Assembly (NCBI RefSeq): GCF_001949145.1 | Contig: NW_019091495.1 | Span: 1 to 25,858 of the forward strand | Length of the DNA stretch: 25,858 nt | Direction: 5' to 3' | DNA from: Acanthaster planci | Taxonomy: Eukaryota; Echinodermata; Asteroidea; Valvatida; Acanthasteridae | Shown: one piece after another, positions 17,398 to 25,858 of the stretch | How positions within the stretch are numbered: the first letter of the stretch is position 1 | How the letters are laid out: each line of letters opens with the position of its first letter | Position numbers and translations under genes: made by a program | The notes under the pieces: model-generated | Seen by the model: only the letters and a program-made list of their open reading frames with translations | What the model was told of the DNA's origin: nothing | The model's database searches: none

Positions 17398-20017
17398 AGT
17401 GTGTAGAAGATTCGTTAGTTACATGTGTAGTGGCCATGGACAGATGGTTAGGGTTCACTGTTTGTTAGAGCCAGAGTTTTGCATTGTTTATTCGACCCCC
17501 CCTAATTTTGTTGGTGTAAGTACGTGTACTGTCTGCTGCTGTTTGGTGCCTAGCTGCGGGGTGCGCCAGGAAACAGGCAGAGAGGTTCCAGCTAGCAGTT
17601 AGGTAACACTTCCTGTGCAGGCAGAACACTGTGGCCATGTGGTGCAGGGAGCCTTTGCTCTCTAAGTCATTCTGACTCCATGCTTTGAGAGAGAGTAACA
17701 TTGACTCCACTGTTTCATTACAGGTATGTTGTGTTTCATTTACTTGGATGAATGACTGAAAGGAACTTCTAATATTTGTATCATGTACTGAAAATGTATT
17801 TGCACTTACCTTGAGGTTTTTAGAATCATTTCTTTACTTATTCATTACCATAACTTTGGTCTCTTTGTTTGCAACAAAGTACACAGGCGGAACATGCCGG
17901 AGGACAAATGATTTGGTCCTCTTTACCCTAAGTGTTTAGATGCTAACATGAGCTGCTTGTACATGTATATGTAGGTTAAACATACGATGACCATGGTCTA
18001 GGGGTCTTATACAGTATATTGGGTAGAAATGTCTGAGGCGCACAGTACTCGCATTTCTCAGATCTCGGTGTTGATATTGGCATTGGGGGAAAGGGTATTG
18101 TGCCAATTATTTTGATTAGGATCTTGTTTTCGATATGTATTTCGTGAAAACTACGGATCAATCCTAATTCCTTAACCCTAACCCCCTAGGGTGTGTGCAA
18201 AATCGTATTGAAATTGGAGGATTCAGGGCTGTTAGGGTTATTAAAGTAAGAGGGATTTGGAAGAGACGTGTAAAATTGTGCTAAAAATACAAAACAAGGA
18301 CCGACGGTAGTGCAGGCTAGCACAGGTGCCTTCATGTCATGCGACGTGTAGATTTGGAAAGTTTTATGAACAGTCATGTTAGAAGCGCAAAAGAACAGGT
18401 AAGAACGCCTTTATTTCCATCTGTGGTTCATTTTCTTCCTTTTGAAACTAAACAAAACTTCCAATTTTTCTTTTACCCTCTTTAGCTGCTCGATCATCGA
18501 TTGGTCATCGGCGCTGGCATCACCGGCATTTAGTACGTCTGATGAATAAGGGTCGGTCAATCTCTTTTGCCTCGGGTCTCCTTGGTTTTAAGTTGGAGGG
18601 CTTCTTCTTGTAGATCTTTCCACCCACGTGACTAAATGTAAACAACACCACCACGTGTGGACCGCCTTGGCCACGGTGATTGCATATATTCCTATGGGCA
18701 GCTTCAACCACGTGCAAGCGCATGTGCAAACGCTGCATGCTTGACTTATCTTGAATAGGTAGATTACCATCACAACACTATGCACTCATTACCATCACAA
18801 CACAGGTCTAGCCATGGAGGTAGCAAAAGAAACTAGTACGATCTTGACATTACTGGAAAAAGGTGTATATGTTTCTTTAACTCCATTCCCTTTCCATACG
18901 TTAGTCCAAAGTTTACCAGTAGTGAGGGACAAATTTTCACTGACTGTAAAATGTGTATCAGCCGTAAAATAATTCTTACCCCCCCTCCCGGCAGATGGTT
19001 GTACTATTTTAAAAGGCTGGTTCTTTCAATTCAAAGTAACACCTGGCACCGACGACATACCGTTGCACTGAGTACCAGTGAAGCCAGTTGCACCAACACA
19101 AAAGAATCTAGTCCCACTTGAACTTTGGAAACAAATTCCACCCCCCCCCCGATTCGCCACTGCATCTAAGCCACTCAAAGGTGCATGAGACAAGTACAAA
19201 TAGACACAGGAGGAAGGATGTCAAAGTGGTAGGGATAGCTGTTCAAAGCATGTCTCTGTCTTTTTTTATTGAAACGATTTTGACTAATTAGTCGCACTAC
19301 ACGAAGCCAGCTTGAGCCCGCTCAGAGTTTACAATGACGTAAACATATCTCGGATTTTTTTGAATTGGATTATTATAATTCTCTTTTATACCAGCAGGTG
19401 GTAAACATCCCAAGCATTTTTGATATTTTGTCATTGATTGGGGACAACAATGTTCCTATATTTAAGCTTAAGTTGTTAAATTTTCTACAGGAAAGAGCGT
19501 CATTTCAGTATATTTCCTTTAAATTATTAAAGTTTGCCTGTTATGAGGCTTGGGTTGGCCAAGGTTTGCTTTACACATAGTTATGGAATACATTTATATT
19601 AAAAAGGATAAAACGTGAGTTGCTATGGTTGGTAAATTCAGAAGTTAAAAAAAAAGCTCAGTGACAGCGACATAACAATGAATTCCCTCTCTGATAGAGA
19701 ATGCAATTTAAAATAAGATCTTCTTGGGTTCCCAGTTTCCCTAAACCTTGACGTCAGTGAACTTATCAAATAACTAGGGTTTAAAAACGGTTATATTAAT
19801 CATTCTTTTAATGCACTGTACTAAAAGTACTGTCACAAACTGCCCCGCAATTTGTGTGAAAAAAATATTTTAGTTACAATATTTAAATTAAATACTTTCG
19901 GGACGCTAACATATTTGTATATAAAGCACAACCCTTGGTAGTGTTTTGGAAGTTTTGTACCTTACAGGGAGCTTAGTTTCAAGAAATTATCTTTGCTTTT
20001 ATTCCTGCTGTGTACTA
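17398..20017. other. Intergenic stretch, no gene recognised
   Basis: About 2.6 kb with only short open frames lacking domain patterns. It contains a C-run at about 19140-19150, two short telomere-like words (CCCTAACCCC and GTTAGGGTT near 18175-18240), and the E-box cluster listed separately. Confidence 0.4.
18625..18714. promoter_or_regulatory. Cluster of three CACGTG E-boxes
   Basis: CACGTG occurs at 18625-18630, 18652-18657 and 18709-18714, all within 90 bp. These are class B E-boxes of the kind bound by bHLH factors such as USF, MYC/MAX or MITF/TFE. No adjacent gene start is seen, so any enhancer role is speculative. Confidence 0.3.
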
Positions 20018-20292
20018 GGGGCGTAGCGACCAGAGGTGTGGGGTGCGGCACACCCACCCCCCAATAAATAATTCCAGTTGACAAATATAGCTCCGGTTGG
20101 CAAATGAGTCCAGACTTGGTACATAAACGATATACGTTGGCCGTCGGCATTTCCCCTGAAGCATGACGTGCAGCGTACCACGAATTTCCATTTTTCGCAC
20201 CTTGTGAATTGTACACGACACGAGGTTGGCGACTGCTTCCAAATTCGGCAAATTGACTATACCCCCCCCGGGAAACGCCTTCGCTACGCCCC
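20018..20292. mobile_element. MITE-like element with GGGGCGTAGCGA inverted ends
   Basis: Perfect 12-bp inverted termini: GGGGCGTAGCGA at 20018-20029 and TCGCTACGCCCC at 20281-20292. The body of 275 bp has no transposase frame and is more GC-rich than its flanks. An imperfect possible 8-bp target-site duplication, CTGTGTAC on the left and CTGTGCAT on the right, would suggest a hAT-type element, but this is weak. Confidence 0.6.
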
Positions 20293-21305
20293 AGGCTGTG
20301 CATTAGTCACATGCAAGATTTTAATCATATCGTTCTTTGTCGACAATGGTGGTGTTACAAACACATACATCAACATCGTTGACATAACAAAAATACCATG
20401 CATAAAATTATTAATGTACAATTATTCTGAATTGTTGTATGTCACATCCCTTACTTATATCACACTGTCATTTTATTCATGTGAAAAAAGAAAGCAAAAC
20501 TGTGCATAAACCAATTCAAATACTTAATATGTCATTATGTACATCTATAATACACAGAATGAAACTGGAGTCTAGTTTTATCGGGCCGTGAGGTCAGATG
20601 ATTGAAATGGTTGCGACACTGGGAATACTGTATCTAAGCCTCGGTATCTTTAACCTAATTTGGATTGAAGTGTAGTTTTGTAATGGGCATAAAGAGATCT
20701 CTACTCAAAAGAGAGACTTCGTGTAGTTTTTGTGCATGCGTGGTTAATCTATGGCGTATAACAGACAAGAAAAGTTACATGAAAGCTGTTACTCTCAATT
20801 ATCACAGGCAATAGTTTGACAGTTTCACAAACGAATGTACACAGTATTCAGACCAAAGCATTAAACATGTCATCGATGACGTACAACAAACCGACAGCAA
20901 ACTCGGCGATTCACTTCTGGCAGCACAGACATACCTTTCCGAATGTATTGTGTGTGCCATCCGTTGCTTAATTATTGATGCACATCAATGCCATAATCAA
21001 ACGTTACAAGACACGAAAAGGCACGGAAAAGCTTTTAATTATTTCAAGCCCCGCCGTCCCATGAATGCAAAGCAGATTCCAATCTCAAACGACATCAAAG
21101 AGAACACATATTTGCTGGCGGATAACAGAAAAGTAGAACTGCTATTTCAGAAAACGCACACTGCATCGAGTATAGAGGTGTGTTTTGACCCTGATTACAT
21201 TCACTGTCACCATCGAGTGTTAGATACACGATTTAACTTCGTAAGTACTTCGTGAATACCGAAAGCTGAATACCTGCTATTAAATAGCACCACAGTGATG
21301 GAAAC
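20293..21305. other. Intergenic stretch between two MITE-like elements
   Basis: No gene recognised. The plus-strand frame at 20950-21255 (101 codons) shows no known domain and no repeat of residues; it could be chance. Confidence 0.4.
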
Positions 21306-21481
21306 CAATACGGCCGTTTCACAATAGTGCGCCACCAAGAGTTTGCAACGCGTTGGCCAATCACAATGCACGAAAGTTGTACCCAAAGCGCGTTTAGAAA
21401 AGGTCGACAAATTTCGAGCGTTGTGATTGGCCAACGCATTGCAAACTCTTGGAGGCGCCCTACTGTGAAACGGCCGTATTG
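21306..21481. mobile_element. MITE with long inverted repeats
   Basis: Two arms of about 75 bp are inverted copies of each other with about seven mismatches plus a 2-base indel: they begin CAATACGGCCGTTTCACA and continue through CCAAGAGTTTGCAA and GCGTTGGCCAATCACAA. A central spacer of roughly 20 bp separates them. If the ends are taken as CGGCCGTTTCACA, each is flanked by TA, as expected for a Tc1/mariner-type target site. No coding capacity. Confidence 0.75.
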
Positions 21482-22041
21482 TTATAAATACACCAAATAC
21501 TTCAATCATGCAGCCACAACAGGACAGAGCAGTTTCGACTAATAGGCCTACTTTGAGCATGTTACATCATCATTTTAAGTTTCTTTTAAAGAGACTTTAA
21601 ATTGCTCTTTGTTCAGAAATGAAGAGGCCCTTTAGCCCCCCGTTTACTAATCAGATTGAATTTCATTTTTCCACAGTTAAAAGATTCTGTAAGAAGCAAA
21701 TCCTAAGAAATAATCGTTAAGACGCCTTCAAAACGATACAACGCCTCTAACTATCGCTGAATATTGAACTTCACAGAATTTGACTCCCCCCAGCACAGCA
21801 TAATATCCAGGAACAACCAAATAGCCTAGATGCACTTATTAATCAAACTAGTCTGCCCTTTTTAGAATAAACGAAGTCAAACATTTTCAGCTTGCTGTGT
21901 CCTGACTTCAGGTATATATGTATTCCTAAACACACATCAAATACAGATTTTGCAGCATTTAAATGGTTAATAAGCAATTTTATAACACACGTTTCGTTGT
22001 ACGAGTCACACAGAAAAAAGTCTCTAATGACAAGATAGTCG
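21482..22041. other. Noncoding, probable 3' flank and 3' UTR of the MMP gene
   Basis: Sequence downstream of the minus-strand MMP stop. No canonical AATAAA on the minus strand was found close by; a variant AATAAG lies at about 21836-21841. No gene seen. Confidence 0.4.
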
Positions 22042-22331
22042 TCATCCCGTCAGCATCCATGAACATAGGACAAGCAAGGAAATGTGAGTCAGGTAAGACA
22101 ATCCCCGGGCGGAATCCGCACCGGAGCCTATCATTTTCTCGGTCCTGGGCGGCTCCACAACCACGTCTGCTCTGCTGGTGGAATCTTCAACGAGATTACT
22201 TGCTGGCTCCGGGCAACCCATCCAGTCCACGTCGAAGGACCTGGGAAATCCCTTGTCTACCTTGCCACGGCTCTCATCAAATTGCCAGTACTTCTTATTT
22301 CTCAGAAAGTAGGTGTACCACGTGCCAGTTT
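22042..22331 (-). CDS. Membrane-type MMP, last exon: hemopexin blade 4 and GPI-like tail
   Basis: Final exon of a matrix metalloproteinase gene. An AG acceptor precedes 22331 and the exon opens in phase 1. The protein reads TGTWYTYFLRNKKYWQFDES, then GFPRSFDVDWMGCP, the end of the fourth hemopexin blade; its Cys normally pairs with a Cys in blade 1. After it come about 55 residues: an acidic, Ser- and Pro-containing stem, a small-residue stretch (GSGADSA), and a hydrophobic end (YLTHISLLVLCSWMLTG, stop) with no basic cytoplasmic tail. In the MMP family this pattern marks GPI-anchored membrane-type enzymes (MMP17/MMP25 class) rather than MT1-MMP-like transmembrane ones. The enzyme would act at the outer cell surface on matrix proteins. 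The catalytic domain is not in the window. Confidence 0.85.
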
Positions 22332-22746
22332 CTGCTTTATGAAGTAAAGTTCAACGATATTCTTCAAGTAAAGCACTTCTTCAATCGACTTATTTTAATA
22401 TTGCTGATGCAGCAACACAAGGTGCTCTTGACAATTGGTTCAAGAAAGTCCCTACTATGAAAAATGCTTACAAGTTAAATGCTTTTCCTGCAAAGAACAC
22501 TTTTATATAACGATAAGCAGTGTTATACTCCTATTTGGAAGATAAAGAAACCGGAGCACAGACGTTCTTTTTTCAGTTCCATCCTTGACTTAAATCAAAA
22601 ATAGTAACTTTTGGGAACTTTGGCACCTGAGTACCGCCGCTTGATAAAGACATGGAGACGGGACGCTCCTGCATTCAGCTCTTCAATTTGAAGCCCCTCC
22701 AAAGGTAAATATTCATTGATTCTATAAAAAAACCTGTTATACGCAC
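22332..22746 (-). other. MMP intron between blade 3 and blade 4 exons
   Basis: Minus-strand intron, donor GTGCGT at 22746 and acceptor CAG ending at 22332. Both sides are phase 1, giving a joined GAA (Glu) codon. Length 415 bp. Confidence 0.75.
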
Positions 22747-22893
22747 CGTCGACAAATCTGAAGGCGGTGTCCATGTTGGTGGGCACGGCAGTATCCCACT
22801 TCTCTCTCACACTCTTGGGATAACCCATGTCTACCTGCCGCTCCATCTCATCATACCGCCAGTACTGATCTCCCTTGAAGAAGTAGGTCTTGC
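22747..22893 (-). CDS. Membrane-type MMP exon: hemopexin blade 3
   Basis: This 147-bp exon runs between a TTTTGCTACAG acceptor and a G/GTGCGT donor, phase 1 on both sides. It encodes GKTYFFKGDQYWRYDE, then VDMGYPKSVREKW and MDTAFRFVD, the standard hemopexin blade pattern (x-TYFFKG-x-YWR and GYPK). The joined reading frame matches the layout of membrane-type MMP hemopexin domains without gaps. Further open sequence on both sides of the exon in the same frame is intron and not conserved. Confidence 0.9.
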
Positions 22894-23567
22894 CTGTAGC
22901 AAAATAATATGTCAGGCATGCCCTGTGAGGTGCGATTTTGAAGCCCCTTTTTGGTGAACACTTACGTTGGACCTTGTTGCCCAATCTCTGTCTAGAAGAC
23001 AGTGTTGATCTTTCTTAATGATCGAGTGTTCAATTGACATTTTAGAAAATGTTCTTTATCTTAACATCCTCTTTCAAGGACAATGCTAATATTTTTTTTC
23101 TCTGAGCAAGAATACTTACTAGGAAAGTCTGGAATGTAAAACGAGATAAATCTAATCGACGGCTACTCCAGAATTTAAAGAATGGATAGAAATCAAGAAT
23201 TCAGTTCAAGAGCCCTAAACGCTGAATTGTATCACTTGACAATGCCAACATTAAAGATACAACAGAGGGTACCCCTTGTCCTTTGGAGGTATTCACTGTC
23301 TTTCCAGAATCTTGGAATTTTTTTATAGTTGTCCAGGAGGCTGTGATTGGTCGTTATACCTCTATAGAGTGTTAGATTAAAGGTACACTAGGGAACAATT
23401 GGTCGTAAATTGTGCATGGGTATAATAGCAAACACTAGGAAACAGATAATTATAAACAGGTTCATCGAGGCTGTTAAATTGAGGGGCTGCATCAGTAAAT
23501 CTTCTCTCTACACCTCACAAGAATTCAGGCCCAATAGTGATTAAAGTATTGTGACAGGTCCACCTAC
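22894..23567 (-). other. MMP intron between blade 2 and blade 3 exons
   Basis: Donor GTAGGT at 23567 and acceptor CAG ending at 22894. Phase 1 on both sides, giving a GGC (Gly) codon at the join. Length 674 bp, no other feature seen. Confidence 0.75.
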
Positions 23568-23681
23568 CAGTTTCTCCCCAGGGTAGAGCAGCATCAATGT
23601 CATTGGGGAGACCAAGCTCCCTGATAGGCCGAGGGAAGGAGGGATCACGAGTCGTTCCTGAGTACTCCCAGTAACTCGCCC
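23568..23681 (-). CDS. Membrane-type MMP exon: hemopexin blade 2
   Basis: This 114-bp exon encodes ASYWEYSGTTRDPSFPRPIR, then ELGLPNDIDAALPWGET. It aligns with blade 2 of membrane-type MMPs (YP-IKELG-GLP-DIDAAL). The acceptor TTTCCAG ends at 23682 and the donor is G/GTAGGT; both boundaries are phase 1. The residue before it completes FFKG across the join with the blade 1 exon. It is too short to appear as an ATG-initiated open frame on its own. Confidence 0.88.
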
Positions 23682-24983
23682 CTGGAAAGTTTGATATGAT
23701 AAAAATAGTGTTGATAGAAGTTTGTGGTAACTGCAGTTTTAAGACAATTTACTTAATCTGAACCACAAGAATTTGATGTTGTCCAGGCAGTTTAGCAAAG
23801 GTTTCACTGGTAAAACTTTAACTTTTTAGGAACCTTAATGCATGATGAGTAGAAATAAATTGCAACCATTATTGTGACACAAACCGAAGTGAATGGGGTT
23901 TGTCAGTGTTGTAGTCGGGATCACCACATGACAAGACAAAAGACCAGTCACAAGAACATTCACAAGACTAGTCTCGAGATCACAAACATGACCAGCCACA
24001 AGTAACTGGGTAATTACTGCACAATCTTGCAGAATCTCGTAATAACGGACGTTAGCGGGGTTAGAATATAGCTTGTGACTTGATATCAGAATGGATCAGA
24101 ATCTTGTGACGGTCACAAGAGGTCTCGATTACAACATTAGGTTTGTGACAGGTTTGGTAACACAAAAGTAAGTCCCAAATTTGTGGCTTAGTCACAGATT
24201 TTTCGACTTTGGCAGAACTTTACACTTTTTACCTGGCAAATTTGGCAACTTAACATACTAAGCAAGAGCCAACGGGAACCAGTCTCAAGCAAAACAGTTA
24301 CAGCAGATGACAGATTTGGCTGGTATCCTGTTTTCGCTATGTGACGAGTGGCTCCTTGAAATTAGCTCCAAGAATGTTTTCTAAATTGACATTTTAAGGA
24401 AGTTTGCGGGTAAGGTGCTCTAGGAAGTGGTTGAGTTGCTGTGTTTCACAGATTTGATACCCAGGGAAAAGACCAGGGAGTAACCGCACAGGTAAGCAAA
24501 CCAAATTCCTCGAGGCGCCATTGTAATTTAGCAGGAGGAAGCCGAAAATACAATGTCTTAACGGTGGATGCTAAGGATTAGGACCTTCAAATGAATGAAT
24601 TGGGGATAATTAATTTTATCCATTTGCCATTAAAATTGAGTGAAAGACACGTAGGAATACATGTGTATATATATCTTTCACGATGTACATTGACATTAAA
24701 TTGCAAAGGCTTTTTATATTTGAGCATTATTTCTGCTTACCAGAATACTTTTTCAAACTGAGTAATGTTATGTAAGGTACACAAGTTTTGACTGGATCTC
24801 AAATAATTCTTGCTCAGCACAATAATTTCCTAAGCAAGATATTTTGATACAATCACCACTTGAAACTTGTTCCCAGTGTCAGTGTTAATTGCGAAAATGA
24901 CAGCGAAAAATGTCTTTGGATTTGTTTCTGGTAGGCCTCAATGGTCTTCTTGATTACACTTTGAAAAGGATTATATAACTCAC
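23682..24983 (-). other. MMP intron between blade 1 and blade 2 exons, with a CACAAG-rich patch
   Basis: Donor GTGAGT at 24983 and acceptor CAG ending at 23682; phase 1, completing a Gly codon. Length 1302 bp. It holds many direct and inverted copies of CACAAG/CTTGTG at about 23930-24200, including the palindrome CTTGTGAC-G-GTCACAAG at 24103-24119. Confidence 0.7.
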
Positions 24984-25125
24984 CTTTGAAAAAGAGAATC
25001 TTGCTGTCAATCCTTTCGTAAGCGGCGTCAACTTTAGTCGGCAGCTGATCCCAGAATCTGTCCGTGTCGATTGGATAGCCCTCCAGTGGATGTCCCTTCT
25101 CGAGCATCCGCCAAAAAGTCTTGCC
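24984..25125 (-). CDS. Membrane-type MMP exon: second part of hemopexin blade 1
   Basis: This 142-bp exon encodes GKTFWRMLEKGHPLEGYPID, then FWDQLPTKVDAAYERID and KILFFK. It matches blade 1 to the start of blade 2 in membrane-type MMPs (FWR, GYP, FW-LP-xIDAAYER, FFKG). The acceptor CAAACAG ends at 25126 (phase 0) and the donor is AAAG/GTGAGT (phase 1). The exon carrying the first part of blade 1, with its disulfide Cys, and all catalytic-domain exons must lie beyond the right edge. An ATG at 25149 upstream of it is in the intron. Confidence 0.87.
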
Positions 25126-25858
25126 CTGTTTGGGAAGAATTGTCTCCATTGAAAACTTTACATCACATCCATTTTATGAATGAGACGTAATGCAAACCAC
25201 ATGGATGTAATTTTTATTTGAAAAATGGAAAGATTGGAGAGAGGAACTATGTAATTTCAGCGATACCCAAACTCATAGATCTTTCTCTAACATCATTTAG
25301 GAGGACATTATATGTCAAACTCGGAATAAATGAATTTTAAATGCACATTCGAATTTTGACCCTTCTTGTGCGTCTTACCCAGTGATTGCAAAAAAAAAAC
25401 CTATTTCTGAACGACTTATATAAACCTTATACAAATTCAAATTCTGAAGAACAGAAAACTATCCAAGTGACGCTCATATAAAAACTGTAAGATTTCCACA
25501 TCCAAGAGCAACAGAGATGCCTTGACTATTATTTGTATAAGATATAAATCTGGTTTTCCGCTCGATAACTGATGAGTGAAAACAGTGTTTCCTTTTTATT
25601 AATGTTCGTCGTCATCCAAAATTAGATAAGCCCTCGGGACAGAACATGCACTGTTAGCACCCAATAATCGATAACCCATCTCCCTTGTGAGCCATAAATC
25701 GACTGTTAGTTATGTGCAACAACTACATACAAATAGCAAGTAACGTTAACTATTTCCTGGACCAAAACAGGGCCAAACCACTGCCTCACGAATGTGAAGG
25801 TCTTTAACAAGTTTAACATTTCCTACAGGAATTCCTTAAGCCTACATAAGGATATAAA
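25126..25858 (-). other. Probable MMP intron running off the window
   Basis: No further hemopexin or catalytic zinc motif (HExxHxxGxxH) was seen on the minus strand in this segment, so it is probably the 3' part of an intron whose upstream exon lies outside the window. Confidence 0.5.

Noticed and set aside
18170-18240. Telomere-like CCCTAACCCC and GTTAGGGTT words
   Set aside because: Only one or two units each, too few for an interstitial telomere array.
18520-18785. Minus-strand basic peptide frames, considered as a DNA-binding exon
   Set aside because: Two overlapping frames are equally open and neither matches a known fold; no consistent splice sites.
19365-19580. Frame starting MDYYNSLLY, reminiscent of a LINE reverse transcriptase motif
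   Set aside because: Only a few residues resemble it; the rest shows no reverse transcriptase pattern and no nearby LINE sequence was found.
22238-22250. Third GGGAAATCCC copy as a kappaB site
   Set aside because: It falls inside the last MMP exon, where it encodes part of the conserved GFPR motif of a hemopexin blade, so coding constraint explains it.

Overview
The window looks like nuclear DNA from an animal, most likely a marine invertebrate deuterostome (echinoderm, hemichordate or amphioxus grade); the exact group is inference. The evidence is exon-intron structure with GT/AG boundaries, long AT-rich noncoding stretches, a tRNA-derived SINE-like element, MITE-like foldback elements, scattered TAGGCCTA-type words, an animal membrane-type matrix metalloproteinase (MMP) gene, and a family of TTC22-like TPR proteins, some with a TIR domain. 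Nothing supports a bacterial or viral origin.

Left part (1-15000). Two tandem paralogous genes lie on the minus strand. Each encodes an N-terminal TTC22-like tetratricopeptide region, a Ser/Pro/Gly-rich linker and a C-terminal TIR domain. Gene B (9058-11346, 762 aa) is an intact uninterrupted ORF. Gene A (715-3102) is collinear with it but has one in-frame TAA at codon 196, where B has CAA (Gln); the other 599 codons are open. Just 3' of each gene is an extra partial copy of the TIR coding end: a decayed one at about 290-630 and an open one at 8809-9012. Sequence upstream of A is in part homologous, in the same order, to sequence upstream of B, so the tandem duplication included flanking DNA. 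A SINE-like element (about 3470-3838) sits in the A upstream region, and a foldback element (8439-8728) lies beyond the 3' fragment of B.

Middle (15000-17400). Gene C (15306-17090, plus strand, 594 aa) is a third paralogue, divergent from B across about 4 kb. It ends in the linker and has no TIR domain, so it resembles the TIR-less layout of vertebrate TTC22. An AATAAA lies about 300 bp downstream of its stop.

Right part (17400-25858). The first 4.6 kb is mostly noncoding, with two MITE-like elements (20018-20292 and 21306-21481) and a small E-box cluster (18625-18714). Then come the last four exons of a minus-strand membrane-type MMP, encoding most of the four-bladed hemopexin domain and a short hydrophobic C-terminus that looks like a GPI-anchor signal. 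All internal splice phases agree; the 5' part of this gene (including the catalytic domain) is outside the window.

How the genes may work together (inference): A, B and C look like a local expansion of a TPR scaffold family in which A and B can join TIR-dependent signalling and C supplies the same TPR scaffold without it. The two intergenic regions share a block carrying a perfect CRE palindrome and a perfect kappaB-type site, which would fit stress- or immune-responsive control. The MMP gene shows no functional link to them.
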